Source of the DNA: Linum tenue
Lineage: Eukaryota > Streptophyta > Magnoliopsida > Malpighiales > Linaceae
DNA: 64,000 nt
Assembly (NCBI GenBank): GCA_946122785.1
Contig: CAMGYJ010000005.1
Coordinates: forward strand, 64,554,200 to 64,618,199
Direction of reading: 5' to 3'
Shown here: positions 20,753-33,040 of the stretch, in pieces
Position numbering within the stretch: the stretch's first letter is position 1
Layout: each line of letters opens with the position of its first letter
The notes under the pieces: model-generated
The model's input: the letters and a program-made list of their open reading frames with translations, nothing else
Told to the model about the DNA's origin: nothing
Databases searched by the model: none
Position numbers and translations under genes: made by a program

Positions 20753-23700
20753 TCACCTTCTCCGTGCTGCAGCTTTGCTGTCATTATTTATCCTATCCGC
20801 GTACATCGGCAACCGAATTATCTCATTGATTTCACCCAACAAGACAGCCTCCGTTATGTTGTCTGTTATGCTTCGCATCACCTGTTTTCATCGGCGTCAG
20901 CAAGCAAGCAGGCATTATTAATGTTGAGGGATGTGTCCACTAAATTTGCTTTGCCTAGAACAAAAGAATAATAATAATGGCCAACACACACCCATACATA
21001 CACTCAGTCATTCAATTTGAGAGAGAGAGAGAGAGAGAATATAAACCATACCTTCCTGTATGTGTTGATCTCATTAGGCGCGTTTTTATCTGTCCGAACA
21101 CGCATGCAGTCCCAGACCTCTTTGTGTTTATCCCAGGAACACTCAATGATCTTCCCCGAATAAGAAGAAGGATCAGCATCATCTGGCATGTGTTGAAGAA
21201 TTAGGGTTGGACAAAACAGAAAACCAAGATAATTGAGGCACAAACAATGAGTTCAGAGTAGTAGCCTCAAGACAAACTAAAGAAGGGCACACTCTAATCT
21301 AAGGGAAGAATGACACAGAACTAAAATTTGACAAACAAGATTGTTCAGTTCGTAGTGGATACTCGTAACACTCACCTTTGAATTCAACTCTTTGCCCATC
21401 CATTGGTTTCTTTTTCCCACGTTCAAACAGACACAGTGACTGTCGACCATCAGCATTAACCTGGCAACAGAAAAGGATGAATAGTCACCACAACTACAAC
21501 ACGGAAAGTAGACAATGAAAATGGACATTGCGATGCTCCACAAAAGATACCTCAAATAAGAAGTCAACAGAGTTCATTTCTGGGTACTTCCACTTCAAAA
21601 GGCCATTGTGAGTCTTTGGCACATAAGGATCATCCCATCCCTAACAAAAAATAACAAGATAACAAGCCTTAGTAAGTTATAAGCAATGCAATTGATGTTT
21701 ATGCAATTGAGAAAGTTGAGTAAGAGGCGATTTTTTTCAGCCAAAGATAAATCTTAGATTAACAAACAGAACCCTCCCCGTATCTAGTTTTCCCTCACCA
21801 AGTACCTGGAAAATAAGTCCATCTGCTTCATGTGAAAGCTTAGGAATGAAGTCCCTTAAAAGCTTGGTGACTGTAGAAAGCAACCAGAAATCCTTCCTTC
21901 TAACCTGGTAAAATAACTTAAAATAAACTTCTGAAGCTCTACTAGTAGGCTAACATATGAATAGAAGTTGCAGTCCTAAACTGCATACCCTGAAGGGTTC
22001 CAACTCATATCGATAGGAGAATTCTCTGCTGTGGTAGGCATTATGACGTTCAGCATTTCGAGGTCCAAGCACTTCCTTCTCGATCATTTTCCATCGCTCA
22101 CTGAAAGGCCGCTGCAGAAATTGCCAACCCAATTGACATTATATTACATGAAATACCGACAGATAAGGTCTTCCAAACTAGCTCTCACCTCTACAACGGA
22201 GACATGATTGATTGCCATCAAATCATAGATGAGGTATCTTCTCTCCTGCTTCTGCGTGTCGGGCAAGGTATCGATAACCATCTCACCATCAAGTAAGGTA
22301 AAATGATGTGTCTTATCATACAAAACCTTAGTAAGGGAGAAAATAGACCATCTCAGAAATCAACCATGCAAGCAACGTGATGGATAGGAGTCGGAGCGCA
22401 CAAGAACAATTGAGAAGTTAAGTTGCAAGATACATACATCACTTCCACCCTTGCAAGGAAACCTCATCTGAACCCTTCGAAAATTAAAACTCCGATCAAC
22501 CAAATAACATCCATCCATTGTGATTAACATCATATAACGTGTCCCATCAGCTTTCCATGTTGCATAATAGTAACGCTGCCTTAATAGCTGTAAATTTTCT
22601 CTGCAAAACAAAATAGAAATGATTTAAGGCTGAATGAAATTTTCACACTGGAGCAAGCCAGAAGCAACTTTGCCACAAAATTTAACATTAGCAGAATAAA
22701 AATTCAGCATGAGCTACTACTCAAATTAGTACTTCTACAGCTTAATCCGACCCACTGTTACCGCAACAGAAAATGGATGGCCGAAGAAGACATCTACACT
22801 TTTAAATTTAGACGCAATATGACTTTAACACAAAATCATGAAGGCTATATTGCAATTTCCTTCTAGAACACCAATTGCAAAGAAAAGAAAATTCATGAAA
22901 CCATTGCCTAATGAAATTTAAATATCCAACAGTCTAGATCAGACCTGTTCAAAGATACTGGGTGTGAACCAGGAAATTGTGGGGGTCCTCTTCCCTGGGA
23001 TCAAATGAAAAATAGTTAGTACCACTTTCTTAAAAAAGAAATAGACATGAAAAGAGCATGCAATAGACCAAGCCAGTGCACTAGGCACTTGCATCTGCAT
23101 CTTCAAATGGCCGCTGCATGATATATACACAAGAGAAGCAACCCCAAAGGTAATTATTCACAACAAAGAAGCATAAGATGAGGACAGTGACACTAACTGG
23201 CATAGTCATCTTTAACATTTGATAGCAGGTATGCCGCAGTGCATTGAGCTGGTCAAAAGGTATATCATCCCCCAAGACATCATCATTTGTCAACTTGGCT
23301 TCAATTTCTTGATTGCTCTGAAATCAAAAGGTGAAGGACACCAGTTCACATGGGTGTAAATTAAGCTTCCTTGTCAGAAATTTTAGAGCAGTAAAAGAAG
23401 TGATTATGAGCAAATTATACATACATGCAAAGGAGCAACTGAATTGTCATCATCATCATCATCAGGTACTGCTTCACCATTAAGATCGAATTCAGAAGAT
23501 CTCTTCCATTCTGGGATTGGTGGGCAGAACATATCATCTGGCCTCTTCTCATGATAGAAAGCATATAGAGCATCAATATACTCTGGTTTGTAGATTCCAG
23601 GAGGACGTGCTTTGGCAAAACTCATTATTGCCTGCACTTGTAGCTGACAAAATTAAGTCTGAACAAAAACACATGTAGGGGAGGTACTAGCCAAATCTAA

Positions 23701-26134
23701 AGCCAAAACAAACCTGAGTGACAGACATCGATTGTGTACGCATTAGGAAATGTACAATCATATACCCTGTGCGATTGTGTCCATGTGTGCAATGAACAAG
23801 AATATACTTCTTTGAAAGTTTCTGCTGCGAGAGGAACTGCATGACCTGAAAGAAAGGTAAGCACACATCAACCCAAAACAAGAATGGACTTAAGTCGAGG
23901 CACAGAAGGACATTCAAGGGTCAGCAGAGAGAACTTAGCATTGACAACGGAGTATAAATATACCCACAGTTCAATAACCATTAAGCATGAATTCCAGTTC
24001 TCTGAAGATATCTTCTTTGTAATTAAGCTCTATATCCTACCAATTTTAAGCATAATCTCGTAACACAATATATACATTAGCAAAAGCTAAAAATTCAAAA
24101 CTCAAGTATCAACCAGCTGTTGGTCCATATTTATAGAAAGAACAGACTCATAAAGGCAAACAGAGAAGAGGCAACACAAAATATATAGAAGCATACTTCA
24201 TAGACAAATTGATTTACAGCCACATTCTCAGGTACAGCATCCCGGCCTCGGCATTGAATCTAGCAAATAACTAGAGTCAGTTATGAGTGAATAATAAACG
24301 AGTACTACATAATATAGCCACAATAACCATAACGTTGCAGAAGACCATGCACCTTAATATGCTTGATGCCGTCCTTTTTAAGCTCATTGGTTGAGTAGTA
24401 ACGAGTCGTATTTGTCAAATCAATCACCAAACCAAGCTGCAAAGCAGTAACGCCTTTAGCAAATGAATGAATCAAAACATTGTTCGGCACAAGATACCCC
24501 ATTTTCAATTTAAAGAAATCTACACTGATGTCTATAATACCAAAATACAGAAATGGACACCGAATTACTCTCCAGACCTGAATCTTTCCATAATCTGACA
24601 AATTTAAAGATCCAACCAAATCTTCATAACATATTCTTTCCCAATCATTGGACAAGGGCCACTAAGGTCCAAACAGAAATACCCTCACAAGATATATATG
24701 ACATAAATGTTCAGACCGAGCCTACAGGAGAAAGAATAAAGGAAACATAAACATCGCTCATTTGTATGACTGCTTCAGGAACTTCCTCCGCTCTTTACTC
24801 TTCAAGTAAGAAAAGCAAACAGGAGAATGAACTAATTTGTATGCTGAAGCCACCAACATTTCACAATATCATGAAGACCAAGAACAAATTAATGGGGAAA
24901 AGGCTGCCTAATAACTAAAAGTTCCAAAGTCAACCCAAATTCTTACTTTTCTTCCGGAAACTCTTTGTTGATGAATTACTTGCTTGAAAGAATATCTTTT
25001 ACCAGCTGGAATGTGTTCATAGTACATTTCACCGAGTGGAACCTTAGATGGAACCATTCCACATATGTCTTGACCAGAAGGAGTGCACTCCACCCATCCT
25101 GAAATGAGCAAGCCCACATATAAAACTGTAATAAGGAAACAAGCATTCACCTCACAACTGACCTCACATAACCAGTACTTGGAGATGTAAGAAAAAATTT
25201 AAAATTAAAGCTTGACCTTACATCAATTGGAAACCTCTATGCAGCAATTGATTCTTATGTCATGTAAAAATTAGATCTTCGGTACATTTTGTAGCAATAA
25301 ATTGCAATCGCAATGAAATGAGGCCATCAACAACAGCTACTCAACAGCATAAAATGCAGTTGAAAGATGGTAACATGTGTTTATTTGATACTGAAACATG
25401 GAGCAATCATATCAAGGAGGAAAAGAAACCCACCAGGAGGGAGTTTGCTTTTATCATACGCCTTTTGGGGTTTGGATTGATAAATTTGATTATCCCCTAG
25501 CTGCCGAGACGCATAAGAGTGCACGTCATCCCCGCGATCTGTTTTCCTACGCTTTATCCTTTCTTCCCGCTCCTAAGCAAACAACAATATTACAAACATT
25601 CACTGCAAAGCACCAGGTAGCCTGTTTCATTTATTTCATCACCAACGTCTTACTGACGAATTTAATCTTCATAAAATTTACTCATTCAGAAAACACAAAC
25701 ATGTTCCCACAAATGGTGTGCCAAACCTAGGGCAGAAGAATGTTCTCATTACTGAATTCGCATAGTTCACCGCATCATAGCAATCCAAAAAGAGTATCAA
25801 AGCTCTCCTTATATATCTAGACTAAAGGAAACCCCTAGGCCCCGATGTTTCAACGATCATTATTTTACAGGATGAGAAGTCATTTGAGATTCAGCAACAT
25901 ATGGATATGATAGCACCCCAGCACATAAGGAACTTTTAATCACATAGACTATACTAAAGTGCAAAATGCTGGCACATGGAATGGAAAGCCCAAATTTAGT
26001 GGTACCCGGCGTGCAAGTTCAGCGCCACTCTCAATGCGTTCGTCAGGAGCAATGTATTGTTCAACGTGATTTTCGAAATTATCCTCCTCGTCTTCAGGCA
26101 GGGGTGAAGCATTTAGGTCCATGGCAACAACCAT
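20753..26134 (-). CDS. Bifunctional mRNA capping enzyme (RNA 5'-triphosphatase / guanylyltransferase)
   Basis: Adds the 5' GMP cap to nascent nuclear mRNA after removing the gamma phosphate. Seventeen coding exons (first 26134-26006, last 20881-20753) give about 677 residues, and all phases close. The N-terminus (MDLNASPLPEDEED) precedes a cysteine-phosphatase-type triphosphatase with VHCTHGHNRTGYM in exon 6 (23845-23714), the HCxxGxxRTG signature. An acidic linker (VPDDDDDDN) follows. The guanylyltransferase shows motif I KADGTR with the GMP-accepting Lys in exon 10 (22600-22438), motif III LLDGEMV and IIIa YLIYDLMAI in exon 11, motif IV ADGLIFQ in exon 13 and motif V GLLKWKY in exon 14. The OB-fold end carries IIECSWD. 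The start may be the ATG at 26134 or the in-frame ATG at 26122. No lesion seen; DEX1 lies next upstream in coordinates on the same strand. Confidence 0.95.
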
Positions 26135-27000
26135 TCACCAGCAACCACACAACATTTTCCGAACATCAAAATGTCGTGCACGGAAAACTCATCACCTACA
26201 CCAATAATAAATGAAAATCAGAACAGATTGACCTAAATTTCTCGACGGCAAGGCAAATAGACACAGGTGGAGAAAAGGTCAAAGAATTTAATAAGCAGAG
26301 CCTCTAAGAAGCTCTAATATTACGCCACGATGGCTTTCCTCGAGCAAATGAGGTTTGCCGGAGTTGAAGAACGTTGAAAAATGCCGGAGAGCTAAGAAGA
26401 AGGAAAATGCTCTACGTAACTCAGTTCAACAAGTCTCTATTTGTTTCATCTATCAACTTGCCACTGAAAGCATATTTGCCGTACAGTGAACAGCATGCCC
26501 AAACGGGGGGAAACTTAAGCAGGCATTTCCGTACTCTCGGAAGCGCTCAAAATCGGCAGAAAGTGCGCGGCAAAGATTTCGACAACCGGGAAAAATATAT
26601 GAGAAAGGCCGCCATTACCGTTGAATTGACCGCAATTCCCCGCTGAGGAAGCCGGAGCAGAAGAAGCGGCGGAGCAGAAACGCGATCAGAGTGGAGAAGT
26701 AGGCCGCTACACTTTACTTTTGGCTGTTGCACTCTTGCTTGAGCTTCGGAAGAGAACCCTAGCGTATGAAGGAGGAGAGGAGATTAGCCAGCTCGCTCCC
26801 GGTCCCGTGTTTTCCTCCCACTGAGCCTGAGAGATGGAAACCCTAGAGAGAGAAAAGGAAGAGAATACGATGATGAAGAAGCTGCTGCTGGGTCGCGAGG
26901 TTTGTTGGTGTTGGAAGGGAAGCGAGGGAGAGAGGTAAAAAATGGTTGTTTTTATTTTAATCATCAATCCATGTCAGGACGATAGAGAACGTATGAGAGA
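26135..27000 (-). promoter_or_regulatory. 5' leader and promoter region of the capping enzyme gene
   Basis: The sequence upstream of the start codon is gene-like in composition. Pyrimidine-rich stretches at 26840-26940 (read on the minus strand) look like a transcribed leader, possibly with a leader intron. No TATA box is clear. Small open frames here have no support. Confidence 0.4.
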
Positions 27001-27649
27001 GAGAGTATAGGGTAAGGCCCTCAAAAGGGCTTGGTTAATCACCCGTGAGTAATCACTTTAGGATCGTAGATCTAGGCCGGGTTGATCGTGTGGCTGTGGT
27101 TGATGCGGTGATGGTCAGGGGCATTTTTGTCCGGTTTTTGAATTTTATTTCTTGTCCTTTTCTACTTTTCTAGCATTTATATTATTACTTTTACGGAGGA
27201 AAGAGAAACCAGACTTTTCTCTTCCTCCCTCTTTTCTCTTTCCCTTCCTCTCTTCCTTCTCTCTTCCAAACTCATTTTCCCAGATCTAGATATGTTCCTT
27301 TCTTTTGTTTTTTATTTTTTTCTTCAACAATTGACAAAGAAAAATTGCAGCATCATGCCTCAAAATCTGGTGACGCTCAAAATCCTTCTTTGCAGCTGCT
27401 TCTTCCTTATGTTCTTTCTTTTCTCGGCCTCAAAATAGATGACGTTTCATATTGACCAAGAGGGGACGGATCTATGTGAGTTAAGTTTGCATGTTTTATA
27501 TATTTAGTATTTGTTTGTGAATTTTCAATTCCGATCTTCCTCCTCTTTTTTTGTTGCATTTGGTGTTCTTGATTGCGGAGGAGAAATGAGAGGAACAGAA
27601 GACGAGTTTTTTTGACTCTCCCTCCTTCTGTTTTTCTTCCTTTTAGGTA

Positions 27650-28510
27650 ATATATATTGATATTACCACACTATATCATATGGTAATGTGTGATAACTAA
27701 ATGTATCTTTATGGTCACGAGTTTTATCATGGTGGTAGTGGGTGGTAATCGACTCCAGTTCTGAGAAAAAAGAGTTAGAAGACAATGAAGTTGGAGAAGA
27801 AAGTGAAGAGAGTCGTAATTCTATATATACCGAGATTACTACACTATACCATATGGTAATGTGTATATACCATATGGTAATGTGTATATACTACACACTA
27901 CCATATGGTAATTTGTATATACCATATGGTAATGTGTATATACTACACACTACCATATGGTAATTTGTATATACCATATGGTAATGTGTATATACCATAT
28001 GGTAATGTATCTATATCATATGGTAAAGTGTATATACCATATGGTAAAGTGTCTACCATATGGTAAAGTGTATATACCATATGGTAAAGTGTCTAACGAA
28101 ATGTATTTTTATGGATATTGTGTTTTACTATGGTCGTAAAGGGTTGTAATTAGATTTATATTATTTTTGTATGGTTTTACCTTCTCATACCATGTGGTAT
28201 TGTATGGTAATTACAATTAATTTGTGTTCATTCGATTAACCATGTTCTACTATGGTGGTATTGTATGGTAGTTAGATTTACCATATGTTGATATTACCAC
28301 ACTATACCATATGGTATTGGGTGGTAACGAAATATATATTGATATTACCACACTATACCATATGGTATTGGGTGGTAACGAAATATATATTGATATTACC
28401 ACAATATACCATATGGTATTGGGTGATAACGTAATATATATTGATGTGACAAATTTTTTCATACCATATGGTATGGTCAATACCAGTCATTACCATATGG
28501 TATAGACTGG
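27650..28510. repeat. Array of the palindrome ACCATATGGT
   Basis: About fifteen perfect copies of the 10-bp palindrome ACCATATGGT and several one-mismatch copies. Part A (27841-28095) has units of about 20 bp, such as TACCATATGGTAATGTGTAT and a TACCATATGGTAAAGTGTAT variant. Part B (28288-28445) has three units of 51 bp beginning GATATTACCACACTATACC. The long open frames here are by-products of the repeats. Confidence 0.92.
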
Positions 28511-28911
28511 TAATAACTGACAAATTTTTTTATGTCTGAAAAATATCAAAGTGGATATCATTTTGAAGAGCACAATTAATCTGATCTAACTGTGCAAAAA
28601 AAATTAAATTCCGACTTAAAACGAGTGAGAAATCGTCCGTTAAAGATTAAGAGAAGGAAAATTAAAGGTTGTTTGAGGAGAGAGAAGGCGCTGATGTGAT
28701 CTGGTCAGCGTCAGCGCGTCAGCGCGTCAGAGACATCATTAAATAGGGGGTGCAATTTTACCTTAGTGCCCCTCCGTGTTTTTTTTAAATAAAAAGAAAA
28801 AGCTGACACGTGGGGGCCAGAGGAAGGGGTTACTGATGGTTACTGAGGTGATCTGGACCCCCTCAAAAGAGTTTATACTTTTTGGCAAGTGATATATATA
28901 TTTATATTTAA

Positions 28912-29436
28912 GGTTAATATCTTATTTTGATTCGAACTATATACAAACTTTTTACTTTGGTCTGTGGAATTCAAAATTACTCTCCTGCTCCGAATTATGT
29001 ACCATACTTTCTTACTTGGTCTGGAGTCGGGTTTGAACGTAAAATTGGACGGTCAATTTCATTGACCGTTAGTCAATGGCCAGCTCACTTGCCATGTTAG
29101 AGAACACGTAATTAAAAATTTTATTTTTTGAATTTATGTATTCATTTTCCTTTCTAATAATAAACTTAATAATTTTTTTTTTGAATTTATGTACTCCATT
29201 TAATTTATTATTATTAAGTTTATAATTAGAAAGGAAAATGAACGCATAATTTCAAAAAAAATTATTTCATGTTTGCTCACGTGGCAAGTGAGATGGTCAT
29301 TGACTATCGGTCAAACCTGGCTCCGGGCCAAATAAGAAAGTATAGTACATAGTTTGGACCAGAAGAGTAATTTCGGATAGCACGGAACAAAGTAAAAAGT
29401 TTGTGTATAGTTCAACCCAAAATAAGGTATTAACCC
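28912..29436. mobile_element. Fold-back MITE, 525 bp, Mutator-like target duplication
   Basis: The left arm (28912 to about 29120) and right arm (about 29265 to 29436) are inverted copies: GGTTAATATCTTATTTTG at one end pairs with GGGTTAATACCTTATTTTG at the other, and similarity continues through ACTTTTTACTTTG and CTCACTTGCCA. The centre also pairs (CCTTTCTAATAATAAACTTA with its complement). The 10-bp direct repeat TTATATTTAA flanks it at 28902-28911 and 29437-29446. No coding capacity. Confidence 0.9.
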
Positions 29437-31893
29437 TTATATTTAAATAAAACACAACATTTCAAACAAAATGAAAAATATTCATATTTAAATACAACAT
29501 TTATTGCCAACATTCAAAAGTTCATATTTGAATCCGACAAATAACTTCAACATCTAAACATTAATACTTGAATCAAACAAATAACATCAACATTTAACTT
29601 TCAAATACAAAGAAGTTAAATTTTATTTTTGTTAATTAATTTCACCAAAAGGTCGTCATTATGTTTAAAAGGTAGAAGTCGACCATACCGAGAGCATTTC
29701 AACCGGTTTTATAATCGGTACCCTGGTTCTACCGGTCGGCATGCCACTAGCATGACAATCATGGTAGAGAGAGAGAGAACACTCGAGACGAGACGATAAA
29801 TATTACGGATCAGGATGAGTGGTGGGAAATGGTGCAGATTGGGCTAATCGGACCAATAATATGGTTAATCGCAACTGAATAAGTAGAAATTCATCAATTG
29901 TGACTGCATCACTAACTGCAAGTCGCAGTTAGCGGTTAGTTCAGGTTAATTGCACAGTCGCCAGATTGATGAATATGAAGGGTCGAGGAGGAGGAAGACT
30001 AGAGCTTAGAAGTGGAAAAACAACAACTCACTTGACGGATGAATACGATGGGTCAAGGAGGAGGATGGAGTTGGTGCATACTCTGCTCGACAGACGAAGA
30101 AACAACGACAAGGTCGCTGCTCATGCCCTTTTATGCTGGAAGAAGTTTGTCAACTCGTTGTCACTCCTCATTGGCAGGAATAAGATTGTCGTGCTCCAGT
30201 CCAATCTCCAGGTTCGACATTCTAGTCTTCTGGCCGAAGGCCAGTAGGTCTCCACTAAGAGTTCAACGTAGTAACTAGAACTTTGGAAGTCTGGAAGTGG
30301 ACTAGAACCCTAAGGACTAAGATATTGTTTCATCAATTGGGATTTGGATTTTGGGAAGACCATTTCGTAAAGAATGGAAACAAAATTTTTGTTTGGATTT
30401 GGAGCATTAAAAGCTGCAATGGATCATGACCTCGTGATTTATGGGTGGATTGGATGCTAGCGCGAGGTCGGTTGAGCAGATAATTAGACTTGAAGTTGGC
30501 CCATGGTTAGTTATTCGATTAGTTGTCTATTCGGTGTGGTTTGCAGTTAGACATTAACCATAAATGACCAATTTTGATAATAGTGACTGAAAAACCACAA
30601 TTGTTTTTTCGACCCCTAAGTAGATTTTGGATTTAGAAACTAGGGAATTTTAATTATTGTATAGCGAAAAGTCATCATATTTGGCTCCGATTGGTGAGGA
30701 TTCATCATCGATTTCTGCTGTGTGGTAAGGCTTCATCGTCAACTTCTACTCATGTTACATAGGCAAAGTTATCGTATGATGTTTCATCCCCCTAAGCTTC
30801 AGGTTGGATTCAGACTACCTCGTGAGGTTAACAAGGGCGACTTGATAGTGAAGTTCATTAAACTCCCTTTTGAAGGTGGTTTGACTTCAATTGTGTGTGA
30901 ATTCTCTTTCGAGGTGAGACAGAATGGTAAGGGCCTTTCACGATTTGTACCCATTGTCTCTCTCTTCTCACTCAACCTGACTCTCCCCTCCTTTTCTTCT
31001 CGGCCCACCAAAAATCATCATTACATCATCATCTCCCTCTGTCCATCATCGATGACAAACATGACCGCCTGTTGTCGCCTACCTATCCCCTCGCCCAACT
31101 ACTGCCGACAAGGGTTGTTGCTCCATCCCTCTCCTCCCTCAAACTCCGACCACCCTCTTGGCCTCTTCCCTTCTCCATTCCTTTCATTTTACTTCTGTTT
31201 GAGGTAAGAATTCTAGGTTATTTACCTTCCCTTCCCATTCTATGATGGTAGGAAAAGTATTTGAGCTTCATTTTTGGAATTAGGAGTCAAAATTGAGAAT
31301 ATTGGGATTTCTAAGGTTTAGAACTAGGCAAATTTGTGATTCGACTATTTCCTCCAAATTGAACCTCTATTCTTCCAAATGGTGATGGTTTCATGATTGT
31401 TCAATGATTATATACTTGTTTCCATGACCAATTTGTGCTTAATTATCCTTTTCCTCTGGGAGAATTAGGGTTCTTGAATTCTGGAAAACTGGGAATTTCA
31501 CCAAATTTCATGCATTGACTTGTAATTCTTCCAATTAATCATGGTGTGATGCTTTATTAATGCTAATAAATCTATTGATATGTTAAATTCATGCTTAATT
31601 GCCCCTCTTCTTTGTTAGATTGGGATTTGGGAGAATTAGGGTTCTTCATTTCTTCTCTACCCTTTTCCATGACCAATTTGCACTTTTCTTCAAATGTTTG
31701 CTCTTTTTTTGTCATGGATGTTAGTTGATTCTTGTATGGGTGTCTGTTAAGGGGTGTTTGTGCTTATCGTTTTATAATTCATGCCTTATTGCTCCATGAC
31801 AGCGAGGCAATATCTGTAGTGGGTTTTCTTGTGACCTAGTTGAATGCTTGCTTTGTGTATGTGGTATGTGTTGTTTTTTGTGGTTTCAAGAAC
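29437..31893. other. Spacer without a recognisable gene
   Basis: AT-rich at the left. Open frames at 29966-30278 and 30722-31207 show no family I can name. A plus-strand stretch near 30800-30920 (GDLIVKFIKLPFEGG) has protein-like composition but no recognised match. The right part may be the 5' untranslated region of the Athila-like relic that follows. Confidence 0.4.
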
Positions 31894-32470
31894 ATGGCAC
31901 CTAAGCCAAATAAGGCCAAGATTTCTACTCCCAGTCAACATCCTCCAAAGCAGGGTCCTCATCTTGAGCCCTTATCTGATCCATCTTATTACCACTTCAC
32001 TGAGCAAGCTCATGAAACTCGGTTTGTGCTTCTCAATGTAAAGAGTATGGACGAGGAGCAAGGAATTAACTGAGATGTCCTAGGGACGTTGGGAAAGCCA
32101 AGAATATCATAGATCCCATGAAGGTGGGTGTCTGTTCTGCTTTTTTCACTATCTAAGAGATTTCTTACCACGAGATGACCACCAAGTTCCTCTCCACCCT
32201 CAAGTGGATCAAGAACCTGACCAGTATGAAGAGGCTATTACTATCTCCTTCATTTTGACGAATCATAATATCAAAATAGGTGTTACCAACCTTCCTTATC
32301 TTAGGTGCTTTCATGTCATTTTGAGCATTGAAGAGCATTTGAACCCAAGATGTAGTCTAGTTTTACTTCCTAGCATTCACATATGCGTTATTAGGTGACA
32401 ATGTATGCGTTCAACGCATTTGACGAAGAATGGAGGACTAAAGAGCATGAATGAGGGCAACTGCGAGATC
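31894..32470 (+). pseudogene. Athila-like gag N-terminal region, degenerate
   Basis: Starts MAPKPNKAKISTPSQHPPKQ and is open to 32073, then continues with stops through KFLSTLKWIKNL and other patches that resemble the start of Athila gag proteins. Assignment rests on overall resemblance and on the better-preserved Athila-like gag/protease at 34800-35980. Confidence 0.45.
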
Positions 32471-33040
32471 GTGTTCATAAGGAACATGTCACGATTGAGA
32501 CATGTCAGCCTCGAACCAATTCATGCAACATGTACAAGAGCACGGTCAGGATCTCAGATCCCCAAGCTGTGAAATTCGAGAGGCTATGCACGAAGAAAAG
32601 AAGAAGGTTTCATGCTCTTATTCGTGGTCCTTCAGTCCTGAGAGCACGAGGGAGATCGTGGCCCTATATCCCAGTTTTCAGTCATGAACTCGAGCTCGTG
32701 AACACTCATCCGGAATAGCTCAAAGCAGCATCGTTCTACGATCGCGCCATGAACTCCCCCGAGGCAGGTCGTGATCTCACGCATGCTCATATTCATTATA
32801 AATAGAGGAGTCTTCTAGAGTTGAGAAAAGACTATTTGAAGCTTAAAACCCTAGAAAGATAGCAGAGAGATAATGAGCATCTTGGAAAAGAAGTAGAGCT
32901 TGAAGACAAGAATAAAAGAGCTTGAAGAAAGGATTTCCAACAACTTGGATCCCTTTTCTGAAGGTTTTCCTTCCTCCATCTTTGGTTCTTGTTACCTGGA
33001 TAACTCTAACTAAAACTTTCCAATCGAAGGCCAAGTATAA
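32471..33040 (+). mobile_element. LTR relic, plus orientation
   Basis: Rich in CACGA/TCGTG motifs (for example CATGAACTCGAGCTCGTGAA near 32683-32702), followed by TATAAATAGAGGAG near 32799 and a leader-like stretch. This is the architecture of a retrotransposon LTR with its promoter. No clean ends found. Confidence 0.4.

Noticed and set aside
27742..28139. Repeat-encoded peptides rich in YHMVMCIYHMV
   Set aside because: A translation of the ACCATATGGT repeat without a gene context.
27841..28510. Regularly spaced palindromes resembling a CRISPR array
   Set aside because: This is plant nuclear DNA; the 'spacers' are themselves repeated, and no cas-like genes exist.
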